Below, piece after piece: positions 1 to 6,281 of a stretch of DNA of 6,831 nucleotides; the first letter of the stretch is position 1; the number at the start of each line of letters is the position of its first letter. Origin of the DNA: Candidatus Melainabacteria bacterium (lineage in GTDB: Bacteria; Cyanobacteriota; Vampirovibrionia; Obscuribacterales; Obscuribacteraceae); NCBI GenBank assembly GCA_016209785.1, contig JACQVM010000300.1, positions 1 to 6,831 of the forward strand, written 5' to 3'. The translations under genes were made by a program, and so were the position numbers. The notes below the pieces were generated by a model. It was given only the letters and a program-made list of their open reading frames with translations, made no database searches and was not told the origin of the DNA.

Positions 1-165
1 AAAGTAGCTGCAGACAAAGTAGCTGCAGACAAAGCTGCAGCAGACAAAGCTGCAGCAGACAAAGCTGCAGCGGATAAAGTAGCTGCAGACAAAGTAGCTG
101 CAGACAAAGCAGCTGCAGAAAAGGCAGTAGCGGAGAAAGCTGCACTAGAAAAAACTGCACAAGAG
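1..165 (+). repeat. 15-bp tandem repeats encoding K-x-A-A-D pentapeptides
   Basis: Eleven in-frame 15-bp units are visible and the array probably continues to the left. The unit aaagtagctgcagac (KVAAD) occurs four times, at 1-15, 16-30, 76-90 and 91-105. A sister unit aaagctgcagcagac (KAAAD) occurs at 31-45 and 46-60, with a near copy at 61-75. Units from 106 on decay to KAAAE, KAVAE, KAALE and KTAQE. The 30-bp pair at 1-30 recurs exactly at 76-105, which suggests expansion by duplication of blocks. In the protein, Lys and Asp/Glu sit four residues apart, suited to i to i+4 salt bridges in a long single helix. Composition resembles the helical domain II of TolA (Lys-Ala-Ala-Glu/Asp runs), but homology cannot be claimed for such low-complexity sequence. 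Confidence 0.9.
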
Positions 166-3100
166 AGGGAGAGGCTTGAGGCACAGCGGACGGATGTACA
201 GTCCGCGTTAGACAGCCTTAAAACTGTCAAGGTTCAAATTGATTCCTACCAGAAGATTGCTAAGAGTGCTACGGATAACGCTGGGGCTGCGCTCAACGGA
301 GCAGAGGACGGGCTGGCGTTTGCCCGGCTAGCTTCGGATGCGTCGCTGCAGCTCAGTATCAGAGAAGCCAAAGCAGGTGCACAACGTGCTAAGGATCAAA
401 TCAAGAAATACAGCAAATCCCTTACCAAAGATGGTGGTGTCCTAACGGAGGGATACGAGCAGGCGGAAAAGCAATTTAAGAACAACGATTTTGACTCTGC
501 GAAGGTCTCAGCAACGACAGGACTTGAGGCAAAGAAACTAGTTCAAACTGATTTTGCGCAGATTAATGATGGTGCTTCACTTGCACAGTCAAAGCTCAAT
601 GACATTACTCGATTAACTACTGAGGCAAAAGAGAAAGCATTGCAAGTTTTGCTCAAGAATTTAGGTACTGTATCAACGGATACTACTGTTGCAACGTTGT
701 CCACTCTTGGTGAGCTTCAGGTTAAGACTAAGAGCGGAAAAGTTGTTGTAGATTTTGACGGACAAGCGCAGCAACTAAGCAAGATAACCATAAGTGGTTC
801 TGAGATTCCAACTCCTGCTGGAACCAGTGCAAGCTTTAAGTCAGATGGCAGTCTTGATGTTAGCTACAAAGATGGAAAGGTTGTGCTTACATATTCGGCA
901 GCAGGAGAGTTAAGTAAACTTGCCATAAATGGTGCAGACTTCCCGCTTGATCCAAAACCAACTGTCCAGGTTACACGGGCCGGACTAGTTGAACTTACCT
1001 ACAACAAAGGAGCAGTAGTCATTGATTTCAACCTGTCAGGTCAAATAGCCAAGGTGAAGGTAAAAGGTACCGACGTCGCTGTTCCGCAAGGTGCAAAGGT
1101 TGGAGTAGATCGTGACAACAACTTAGTGATAACAAGTGTCGACGATAAAACGCAGTGGAAATTCAATTCACAGACTGGCACATTGGACAGAACAACTTTC
1201 TATAAAGACGCTGGTCATCAGGGCCCATTTGTAGTGCTTCAGGAAGGGCGTCTAGAGTATTATTTACACTCAAGTGCACAAAAGCAGTCACTTGCAGTAC
1301 CTCCAGGGCTTATGCTAGATCAATCCAGCACATTTGACTTCCGCCATGATGGTAGCCTTGGTGTACTGTTGACTGATGATTCACAGAGTGTTTCAGCAAG
1401 ATTATATCCTGGTCGTGGACTTGCTTTTGTGCTGGATGCCAAAACACAAAATGTTAATACCATATTTTTCCCACCCAAGCCCGGACAGGAAGCTGCAACA
1501 CGCTTATTCCTTCATGATGTACCAGAAACTAGTGTGAGTGTGCGCACAGACGGGAGTGTGAGCGTCCAGCGTTCTGACAGGTCGCTGGTTGAATATGACC
1601 AGTTTGGTGCTAAGAGTAGAATCACTTTGGACAATGGTGTGTATGCCTCGGTTGAGGCTAACGACAAACTACACATTTTCTTTAGTGGAAAAGACATAGT
1701 TCTTGGTGGAGTTGACATACGATTAGATGGAACAAACATTCTTCTTGAGCAGTCTCTTTCACGAGAGGATTCGCAGATTGGCGTAATCACAAAGTCTGAT
1801 ATATATGATGCTAATGGTACTAAAGCTGGTGAGCGAGTTGCTACTAGCCAGCTTGCGATAGTTAATTTGTTCAATACAGGTACAACTGTTTCATTTGTAG
1901 ATAGTAATAGAACTTTCGACAAGCAGCAGGAAGTTAAACTGATACCAGTTGTAAGTCAGGAGTCTGGCAATTTCATTAGTGTAAGAAACACTCAGACTGG
2001 CAAGTATACAGTGTTTGACTCAAATGGCAATGAGTTTGCCAATGGTGTGGTCGACGATGAGATAGGTTCGCAATTCAGGCTGGTATTTCCTAATGGACGG
2101 TATCTTGTTGTAGGCAATACAGCAAGTACACGCTTAAAGCGTCTTGACCAGGGTGAAGCTGTTTGGGACAGCAAGACGGGAGTGACAACTGTCTATGATA
2201 TCAACGGCAAGATTAACGAGATTGATTTCCCTGGCAACACTATAGCAGCAGATATTCAAAACGGACCACGCGTAGTTCTTGATCCATCTCAAAAGCTCAT
2301 ACCCCCGGATGCAGATGGCAACACCACCATTCAGGACAACCAGTCTGCTGTAGTAATGGCTTACAAGAAGTCGAGTGACGTACTTACAGTAACCTTTGAA
2401 AAGGGACCGGGCAAGTCAGACGCAACGCAAATAAACATAGGCTCAGATCAAACCGTATCGAAAGATGCAAATGGCAACATTTCTGTTCTCAATCGAACAT
2501 CAGGAATATCAGTAATTTATGACCGCTATGGCATACCACAAGAGTTGGATTTTCCAAAGCAATCTGGTGCAGCTAAAGAAATTCATATCTCACTTAAGGA
2601 GAAGACGCAGCCAACAATAAAAATTGAGGCCAGTGGAGTCCAAGTAAGCTATGGAAACACAACTGATACTTTTGATTTGCAAGGCAAGAGACGCCAGGAG
2701 ATTATTACCGATGACTCTGGCAAGACATTAGTTAGTATAGATTACACTGCCAGTCCACCCAAACTAGTTGCATCTGACTTTAGTATCTCAGTTGCGCCTA
2801 CAAGTGAGGCAAGGCTTTTATCAGACGGTACTATCGTGATCCGCACTATTACGGAAGAAGATGGAAACAAGACATATTACGATCCTACTACTAGATCCGA
2901 TATCGAACAGTACTGGCGAAATGGAAAGCTTGTACGAGAGGTGAAGGCCATTGATTATAGTGGCACATGGAAATATGGAAACTCTGAACAGATGCCATGG
3001 AAAGCGAGTGCTCGCGAGATCACAAAGTACTTTCCTGATGGCAGCAGTGTCAGTACGGCAAACAAAGAGTTAGTGTTGAGTAAACCCAATGGACTGGTGT

Positions 3101-5388
3101 CAGCAAATGGTGGTTCGAAGACCACCACCGTCAGGACTGCTGGTGGTGCTGCGTATACTTATACATGGTTTTCGCAGATGCATCCTGCTAAGTCCTATTT
3201 CCCAATATCGAACTTTGTTGATGTAGGTAAGGCACAGACAGTAAATAATTATGGTGATTATGTGTCGGAATCTGGACCGCTATTCCGAGTCAGTGGTGCT
3301 TACCCCGAGGTCAATTTATCGGGCAAGGAAAATGACTATGCCAAAACCCATTTGGAGATCAAGAGTGATGGATGGACGGAAACTATTGCACAAGTTTCAC
3401 CAGGCTATAGTCGAAGATTCGAGAGAAATATTGATCAGGAGATGGCAATTACTAGGGCTCCAGATGGATCTATTATGTCAATTACGGTTGGCAACGACCG
3501 AGGAAAACAGACTTTCAATCTTCAGGACAAGCTAACAATTAACAAGCAGGACATACTGTTGCCTCCTGGAGCTATAGTTAGTCAGGTTGGAAATGGTGAC
3601 TGGCAGGTAAATTCAGGTAATGGAAAGGTTGTTGTTCAGTTTGATGGTACAACCGGCAATGCCAAGAGCGTTAAGATAAACGGCAGTGATTTAGGAATTA
3701 GTCAGCAAGCAGAAGTTAAATTTACCGATGGTGGCAGTACTTTAGAAATTACTTCAGGATCAGCGGTGCTCAACTACCAATCAGAATCAGGTCAACTTAC
3801 AAAAGTTGCAGTAGCAGGCTCTGATGTGCCGGCGATGCCGGGTTCTGTGGCTCGCCTGGCTCCGGATCTTGAGCTTAATGTTGGTAATGGACGTCTGGTC
3901 GTTAACTATGATTCAACATCTGGGCAGGTGAAGAAGATTGTTGTAAATGGCAACGAGATGGTGCTAGCTGCAGAAGCAAATGTTAAGTTGACTAAGAATT
4001 TAAATGATCAAACAGGTGCACTGTTTAACATTGATGTGACTACTAAAGTAGGGAAGCATTTTGTATTTAACTACAACACCAAAAGTGGTGTGATTGATCA
4101 AGTTGTAGTTGGTGATAAAGACATTGCAATTTCAGCCACAGCAAAGATTAATTTCAATCCAGAAGGGAGCATACTATCTGTACTCAGCAGCAATGTTGAG
4201 CTTAGCTACAATTCTGCTGGCGTTGTGCTGAAGAAATCTATTTTAGGAGATTTAAGACCAGGAACCAAGACAGTTATCAATTATGTTGATGGCCAGCCAA
4301 ACAATGGAACAGTAGTTGATGCAAATGATGCTAGCAAGGTAATTGCCACCATCACATTTGATCACGCACGTAAGCAAATTTTCGACGAGATTAAGGCTAG
4401 CTATAAAGATACTTCTGGGAAAGAGATTCGGTTTACCCGGTTTGACTTGCAAGGAAATCCAATTGAAATTACTGATTATGACAGTCAGCACAGTCCTGTG
4501 AAGATAGCACGATATCAGAGTGGACGCCTTGCAAGTGAGACCATATTCAACCCATATGGCTGGACAACAACTTTATATGCTGATGGTGTGCGTGGAACAA
4601 ACGTCATTTATCACTTAGCGGATGGTAGAGAAGTTGTTAGCGGTATTGGCATCTATGGACCTACTAGTATGACATTTGCTGTCAAGGCTGACGGGCAAAG
4701 GCTCACAAGACAGTTGAGTTCCTTTTATTTCCCACCGACTGTGTCTGTAGATTTTCAAACAGGACATATAAAGATAACAGGAGTACTCACCATAAATGGT
4801 AGTGCGACTCACACAGACTCTAGGGGACTTGCAGCATTTAATCATGCTAGTTTTGAATATGACGAATATGGAAATGAAATAGATCCAAATGCTGTTCGCA
4901 AGCTGGAGACGAATGTGCCTATCAAAGATATTATCGTGGAACAACCCAAAGTGACTCCTGAGCCACCCAAAGTGGTGGTCGTAGAACCACCTAGGGTTGT
5001 AGAACCACCTCGAGTAGACAAGCCTAAGACGGAGCCACCTAAAGCTGAGCCACCCAAGGTAGTACAGCCACCCAAGATAGAAAAACCTAAGGAGCAACCA
5101 CCCAAACAAGAGCCACCAAAAGTAGTGGAACCACCTAAGGTAGAAAAGCCTAAGCCAGTTGCACTCAAAGACAGGCCTCAGCAGTCTTGGACGAATGATG
5201 AAATTACGCAACTAGGCAAGCTGGTTAATCCAGGCAATCCTGATCCCAACAATTATTTTGTAATTATGCCTAACCATGATGAATACAGTATTCATAAAGA
5301 GTATGGAATGGTTAAGTCAATAACGTACGCTGGAAACTTCCCAAGTACTAGTTATGACAATCCAGGTGGCTTTGGTTATGGTTATTGA
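1..5388 (+). CDS. Giant cysteine-free repeat protein, probable exported structural/surface protein (5' end outside window)
   Basis: I do not recognise this gene as a named family. The frame is open from the first base to the TGA at 5386-5388, giving 1795 visible residues, so the true start lies upstream. Domains by visible residue number: 1-55, Ala/Lys/Asp pentapeptide array; 56 to about 230, charged helical region; 236-401, block A of 45-residue beta-type repeats; about 402-1172, diverged units with recurring DGS and YD/FD-x-x-G motifs; 1173-1417, block B of the same 45-residue repeats; 1418-1646, degenerate beta-rich region; 1647-1720, Pro-rich linker; 1721-1795, tail ending in GGFGYGY. No cysteine and no hydrophobic membrane segment is visible. 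Repeated short beta strands, Gly/Asp turns, stalk-like ends and absence of Cys suggest an extracytoplasmic fibrous protein; this is inference. RHS/YD-like, adhesin-like or cell-envelope stalk roles are all possible. The next gene follows within 14 nt or overlaps by 4 nt. That the frame is coding is near certain; its function is unknown. Confidence 0.93.
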   Translation, partial: KVAADKVAADKAAADKAAADKAAADKVAADKVAADKAAAEKAVAEKAALEKTAQERERLEAQRTDVQSALDSLKTVKVQIDSYQKIAKSATDNAGAALNGAEDGLAFARLASDASLQLSIREAKAGAQRAKDQIKKYSKSLTKDGGVLTEGYEQAEKQFKNNDFDSAKVSATTGLEAKKLVQTDFAQINDGASLAQSKLNDITRLTTEAKEKALQVLLKNLGTVSTDTTVATLSTLGELQVKTKSGKVVVDFDGQAQQLSKITISGSEIPTPAGTSASFKSDGSLDVSYKDGKVVLTYSAAGELSKLAINGADFPLDPKPTVQVTRAGLVELTYNKGAVVIDFNLSGQIAKVKVKGTDVAVPQGAKVGVDRDNNLVITSVDDKTQWKFNSQTGTLDRTTFYKDAGHQGPFVVLQEGRLEYYLHSSAQKQSLAVPPGLMLDQSSTFDFRHDGSLGVLLTDDSQSVSARLYPGRGLAFVLDAKTQNVNTIFFPPKPGQEAATRLFLHDVPETSVSVRTDGSVSVQRSDRSLVEYDQFGAKSRITLDNGVYASVEANDKLHIFFSGKDIVLGGVDIRLDGTNILLEQSLSREDSQIGVITKSDIYDANGTKAGERVATSQLAIVNLFNTGTTVSFVDSNRTFDKQQEVKLIPVVSQESGNFISVRNTQTGKYTVFDSNGNEFANGVVDDEIGSQFRLVFPNGRYLVVGNTASTRLKRLDQGEAVWDSKTGVTTVYDINGKINEIDFPGNTIAADIQNGPRVVLDPSQKLIPPDADGNTTIQDNQSAVVMAYKKSSDVLTVTFEKGPGKSDATQINIGSDQTVSKDANGNISVLNRTSGISVIYDRYGIPQELDFPKQSGAAKEIHISLKEKTQPTIKIEASGVQVSYGNTTDTFDLQGKRRQEIITDDSGKTLVSIDYTASPPKLVASDFSISVAPTSEARLLSDGTIVIRTITEEDGNKTYYDPTTRSDIEQYWRNGKLVREVKAIDYSGTWKYGNSEQMPWKASAREITKYFPDGSSVSTANKELVLSKPNGLVSANGGSKTTTVRTAGGAAYTYTWFSQMHPAKSYFPISNFVDVGKAQTVNNYGDYVSESGPLFRVSGAYPEVNLSGKENDYAKTHLEIKSDGWTETIAQVSPGYSRRFERNIDQEMAITRAPDGSIMSITVGNDRGKQTFNLQDKLTINKQDILLPPGAIVSQVGNGDWQVNSGNGKVVVQFDGTTGNAKSVKINGSDLGISQQAEVKFTDGGSTLEITSGSAVLNYQSESGQLTKVAVAGSDVPAMPGSVARLAPDLELNVGNGRLVVNYDSTSGQVKKIVVNGNEMVLAAEANVKLTKNLNDQTGALFNIDVTTKVGKHFVFNYNTKSGVIDQVVVGDKDIAISATAKINFNPEGSILSVLSSNVELSYNSAGVVLKKSILGDLRPGTKTVINYVDGQPNNGTVVDANDASKVIATITFDHARKQIFDEIKASYKDTSGKEIRFTRFDLQGNPIEITDYDSQHSPVKIARYQSGRLASETIFNPYGWTTTLYADGVRGTNVIYHLADGREVVSGIGIYGPTSMTFAVKADGQRLTRQLSSFYFPPTVSVDFQTGHIKITGVLTINGSATHTDSRGLAAFNHASFEYDEYGNEIDPNAVRKLETNVPIKDIIVEQPKVTPEPPKVVVVEPPRVVEPPRVDKPKTEPPKAEPPKVVQPPKIEKPKEQPPKQEPPKVVEPPKVEKPKPVALKDRPQQSWTNDEITQLGKLVNPGNPDPNNYFVIMPNHDEYSIHKEYGMVKSITYAGNFPSTSYDNPGGFGYGY
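166..705 (+). other. Charged helical region of the giant protein
   Basis: This part of the giant reading frame is rich in Glu, Lys, Ala, Gln and Leu, with almost no Pro and few Gly, as expected for a helical or coiled-coil stalk following the pentapeptide array. It opens with EREREAR-like charge clusters (QERERLEAQR) and includes KQFKNNDFDSAKVSATTGLE at about residues 157-176. That stretch has the look of a helical hairpin of the kind seen in TPR or DUF4398-like proteins (A..x..gDfdsA...A..gl). It ends near LGTVSTD, where beta-rich sequence begins. A TTG at 640 is only an internal codon, because coding-quality sequence continues upstream with no stop. The boundaries are approximate. Confidence 0.6.
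706..1203 (+). repeat. Block A: about 3.5 copies of a 45-residue beta repeat
   Basis: Three units of about 45-47 residues and a partial fourth start at 706, 847, 982 and 1117. Each reads roughly as: L-x-V-x5-GK-V-V-x-D/T-F/Y, a polar turn with Gly, then x-x-K-x-x-I/V-x-G-x-D/E, then a P-x-G or P-containing turn, then x-x-V and a DG/DN turn leading to the next unit. Examples are GKVVVDFDGQ and KITISGSEIP in unit 1, GKVVLTYSAAGELSKLAING in unit 2, and KGAVVIDFNLSGQIAKVKV in unit 3. Alternating hydrophobic and polar residues indicate short beta strands, so an extended beta sheet, solenoid or string of small beta domains is likely. The same unit returns in block B. Confidence 0.8.
1543..2703 (+). 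repeat. Degenerate YD-like repeats in the central region
   Basis: Aromatic-Asp-x-x-Gly motifs recur here, each usually preceded by a hydrophobic strand and followed by a second strand: EYDQFGAKSRITL (Tyr codon at 1594), IYDANG (1804), VFDSNG (2014), VYDINGKINEIDFPGN (2194), IYDRYGIPQELDFP (2518) and TFDLQGKRRQEI (2671). The first three are spaced exactly 210 bp (70 residues) apart. Two of the units have the signature T/S-G-[V/I]-x-x-[V/I]-YD-x-x-G-x-x-x-E-[I/L]-DFP. This resembles the YD repeats of RHS/teneurin-like proteins, but they are sparser and more diverged than in classical RHS proteins, and no RHS core boundary motif is visible. Related motifs occur further on at 4441 (RFDLQGNPIEI) and 4858 (EYDEYGNEI). 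Confidence 0.55.
3517..4251 (+). repeat. Block B: second array of the 45-residue beta repeat
   Basis: This array carries the same unit as block A after an interval of about 770 residues. Copies begin near 3598 (GKVVVQFDGTTGNAKSVKI), 3733 (SAVLNYQSESGQLTKVAVAG), 3868 (GRLVVNYDSTSGQVKKIVVN) and 4021 (KHFVFNYNTKSGVIDQVVVG), with partial units at each end (LLPPGAIV at about 3559 and VELSYNSAGVVLKKSI at about 4195). The consensus G-x-[VL]-V-x-[FY]-[DN]-x-x-[ST]-G-x-x-x-K-x-x-V-x-G-x-[DE] is clearer here than in block A. At the DNA level ggaaaagttgttgta (block A, unit 1) and ggaaaggttgttgtt (block B, unit 1) still align, so the blocks probably arose by duplication rather than convergence. Confidence 0.8.
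4939..5160 (+). repeat. Pro/Lys/Glu/Val-rich linker with PPK repeats
   Basis: This stretch codes for 74 residues (about 1647-1720) dominated by E-P-P-K-V, E-P-P-R-V, K-P-K and Q-P-P-K units. At the DNA level it is an irregular repeat built on gagccacccaaa. Such x-Pro-rich, Lys/Glu-charged segments form extended, stiff polypeptide; the composition recalls the periplasm-spanning segment of TonB and wall- or envelope-spanning linkers of surface proteins. It separates the beta-rich body from the terminal 75 residues. Homology to TonB cannot be inferred from composition alone. The - strand is open opposite this array only because Pro-rich codons give no stops in antisense. Confidence 0.85.
5161..5385 (+). 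other. C-terminal tail domain of the giant protein
   Basis: The last 75 residues follow the Pro-rich linker and differ from the rest in composition. They contain a possible short helix (WTNDEITQLGKLV), a Pro/Asn-rich turn (NPGNPDPNNY), a probable beta segment (YFVIMP), then HDEYSIHKEYGM and a Gly/Tyr-rich terminus ending GGFGYGY. No LPxTG sorting motif, no hydrophobic anchor and no basic tail are present, so sortase anchoring is not supported. A small terminal functional module, a sorting signal of another secretion system, or a disordered tail are all possible. I do not recognise it. Confidence 0.5.
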
Positions 5389-5402
5389 TAGACATTACGG
5401 AC

Positions 5403-6233
5403 ATGAGTCTATCAGTGAACCATAGTCAAGACACTCAGGCAATAGATGAAATTGTCTCTTGTTTGGTGGCAAGATTTAAGCCAGAGCAAGTTTACTTCTA
5501 TGGTTCAAGAGCCAGGGGTGATCACTGGGAAGGAAGCGACTATGACTTTATGGTGGTGGTCTCCAATGATACTTCTAAAGAAGACAGAGATCGTGCTCGT
5601 ATTAAGCAAGTGCTTGCTGGAATGCCAGCGAAGCACCACTATGATGTAAAAGTCTGGACAAATCAGGAATTTAGCCGTCAATTGCACTTAAAGGCATCCC
5701 TTCCGTCGAGGATTATGCGTGAGGGAAGGCTTGTTTATGGAACTCCTGACGCTAAAGAGCCTAGCTGCCACCATGATGTTCCAGAAGACCCGTCTGCAGT
5801 TGGACATTCCACCTCTCAGTATGATCCGCTACTTGTTGAGTTAACATCACGATGGTTGCGTGAAGCAAAGGAAAGTATTTTACGTGCACAACGTGCCGCC
5901 TCGGAAGGCAGTACCCCCTTGCAAGGGGCTATGTACCATTGTCAGCAAGCAGCGGTGCAAGTCCTTAAGGCATTCTTGATTTGGCATGATTACCCATTTA
6001 GACATAGCCACAACTTAGAATTGCTATGTGCTGACTCCGTAATAGTAGATCAAACTCTTGATTCACTTATTGAAGATGTGCCACCACTTGTCAAATGGGA
6101 TATGCTTGGTCGTTATTTTGATAAATGCGCTAAGCCGACGAAGGCAGAAGTTGATTTATCTTTGATGAATGTTTGCCAGCTTTATGAGGGGATCTGCAAA
6201 CGGCTGCCATGGATAGTTCATCCTGTTTCTTAG
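5403..6233 (+). CDS. Nucleotidyltransferase (MNT-type)-HEPN fusion protein
   Basis: This cytoplasmic protein has 276 residues if started at ATG 5403. An alternative TTG at 5385 adds six residues and overlaps the giant gene as TTGA; neither start has a convincing ribosome binding site, and ATG is chosen by codon preference. The N-terminal DNA polymerase beta-like nucleotidyltransferase domain (about 14-110) shows YGSRARG at 33-39 and SDYDF at 45-49, an exact GSx10DxD signature, with D81 in HYDVKVW as the likely third metal-binding Asp. The catalytic centre therefore looks intact and could transfer a nucleotide to a protein, RNA or small molecule. The C-terminal HEPN domain (about 142-270) has the typical helix YHCQQAAVQVLKAFL and then HSHNLELL. 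The RNase motif Rx4-6H of toxic HEPNs is not seen. NT-HEPN single-chain fusions are a known architecture; two-gene MntA/HepT pairs are toxin-antitoxin systems. The role here is undetermined. The protein has seven Cys residues, unlike the upstream product. Confidence 0.9.
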   Translation: MSLSVNHSQDTQAIDEIVSCLVARFKPEQVYFYGSRARGDHWEGSDYDFMVVVSNDTSKEDRDRARIKQVLAGMPAKHHYDVKVWTNQEFSRQLHLKASLPSRIMREGRLVYGTPDAKEPSCHHDVPEDPSAVGHSTSQYDPLLVELTSRWLREAKESILRAQRAASEGSTPLQGAMYHCQQAAVQVLKAFLIWHDYPFRHSHNLELLCADSVIVDQTLDSLIEDVPPLVKWDMLGRYFDKCAKPTKAEVDLSLMNVCQLYEGICKRLPWIVHPVS

Positions 6234-6236
6234 CAT

Positions 6237-6279
6237 GAGACCTTAGGACAAGCCCTAAGGCTGTCTCTAAGTCTAGAGA
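6237..6279. terminator. Overlapping hairpins between convergent genes, possible bidirectional terminator
   Basis: Two inverted repeats fill the 48-bp gap. The first pairs CCTTAGG (6241-6247) with CCTAAGG (6254-6260) around a 6-nt loop, and can extend with GAGA (6237-6240) and TCTC (6264-6267) across a 3-nt bulge. The second pairs TCTCTA (6264-6269) with TAGAGA (6274-6279) around a 4-nt loop. They share TCTC, so the fully extended first hairpin excludes the second. The position between two stop codons fits transcription termination for both genes, but no clear T-tract follows on either strand, so intrinsic termination may be weak. Confidence 0.45.
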
Positions 6280-6281
6280 TA

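Noticed and set aside
1..120. Short tandem repeats as a CRISPR array or origin iterons
   Set aside because: The units are contiguous 15-bp codon-phased repeats without spacers inside a long open frame, so a protein repeat explains them.
640..642. TTG at 640 as the start of the giant gene
   Set aside because: The same frame is open back to position 1 and encodes clearly protein-like helical and pentapeptide-repeat sequence, so the TTG is an internal Leu codon.
1512..2174. - strand open frames inside the giant gene, and the + strand frame at 3251-3535
   Set aside because: They overlap a continuous long coding frame, have no protein-like repeat or motif, and are expected chance openings.
4615..5211. 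Long - strand open frames opposite the Pro-rich linker (Trp/Leu-rich and Gly/Ser/Leu-repeat products)
   Set aside because: They are antisense images of the PPK codon repeats; stops are absent only because of repeated codons, and the + strand frame is far longer and continuous.
5161..6233. A classical polymorphic toxin with its immunity gene
   Set aside because: The tail has no recognised toxin motif and NT-HEPN proteins are not a usual immunity family; only the layout is similar, so it is kept as a speculation, not a call.
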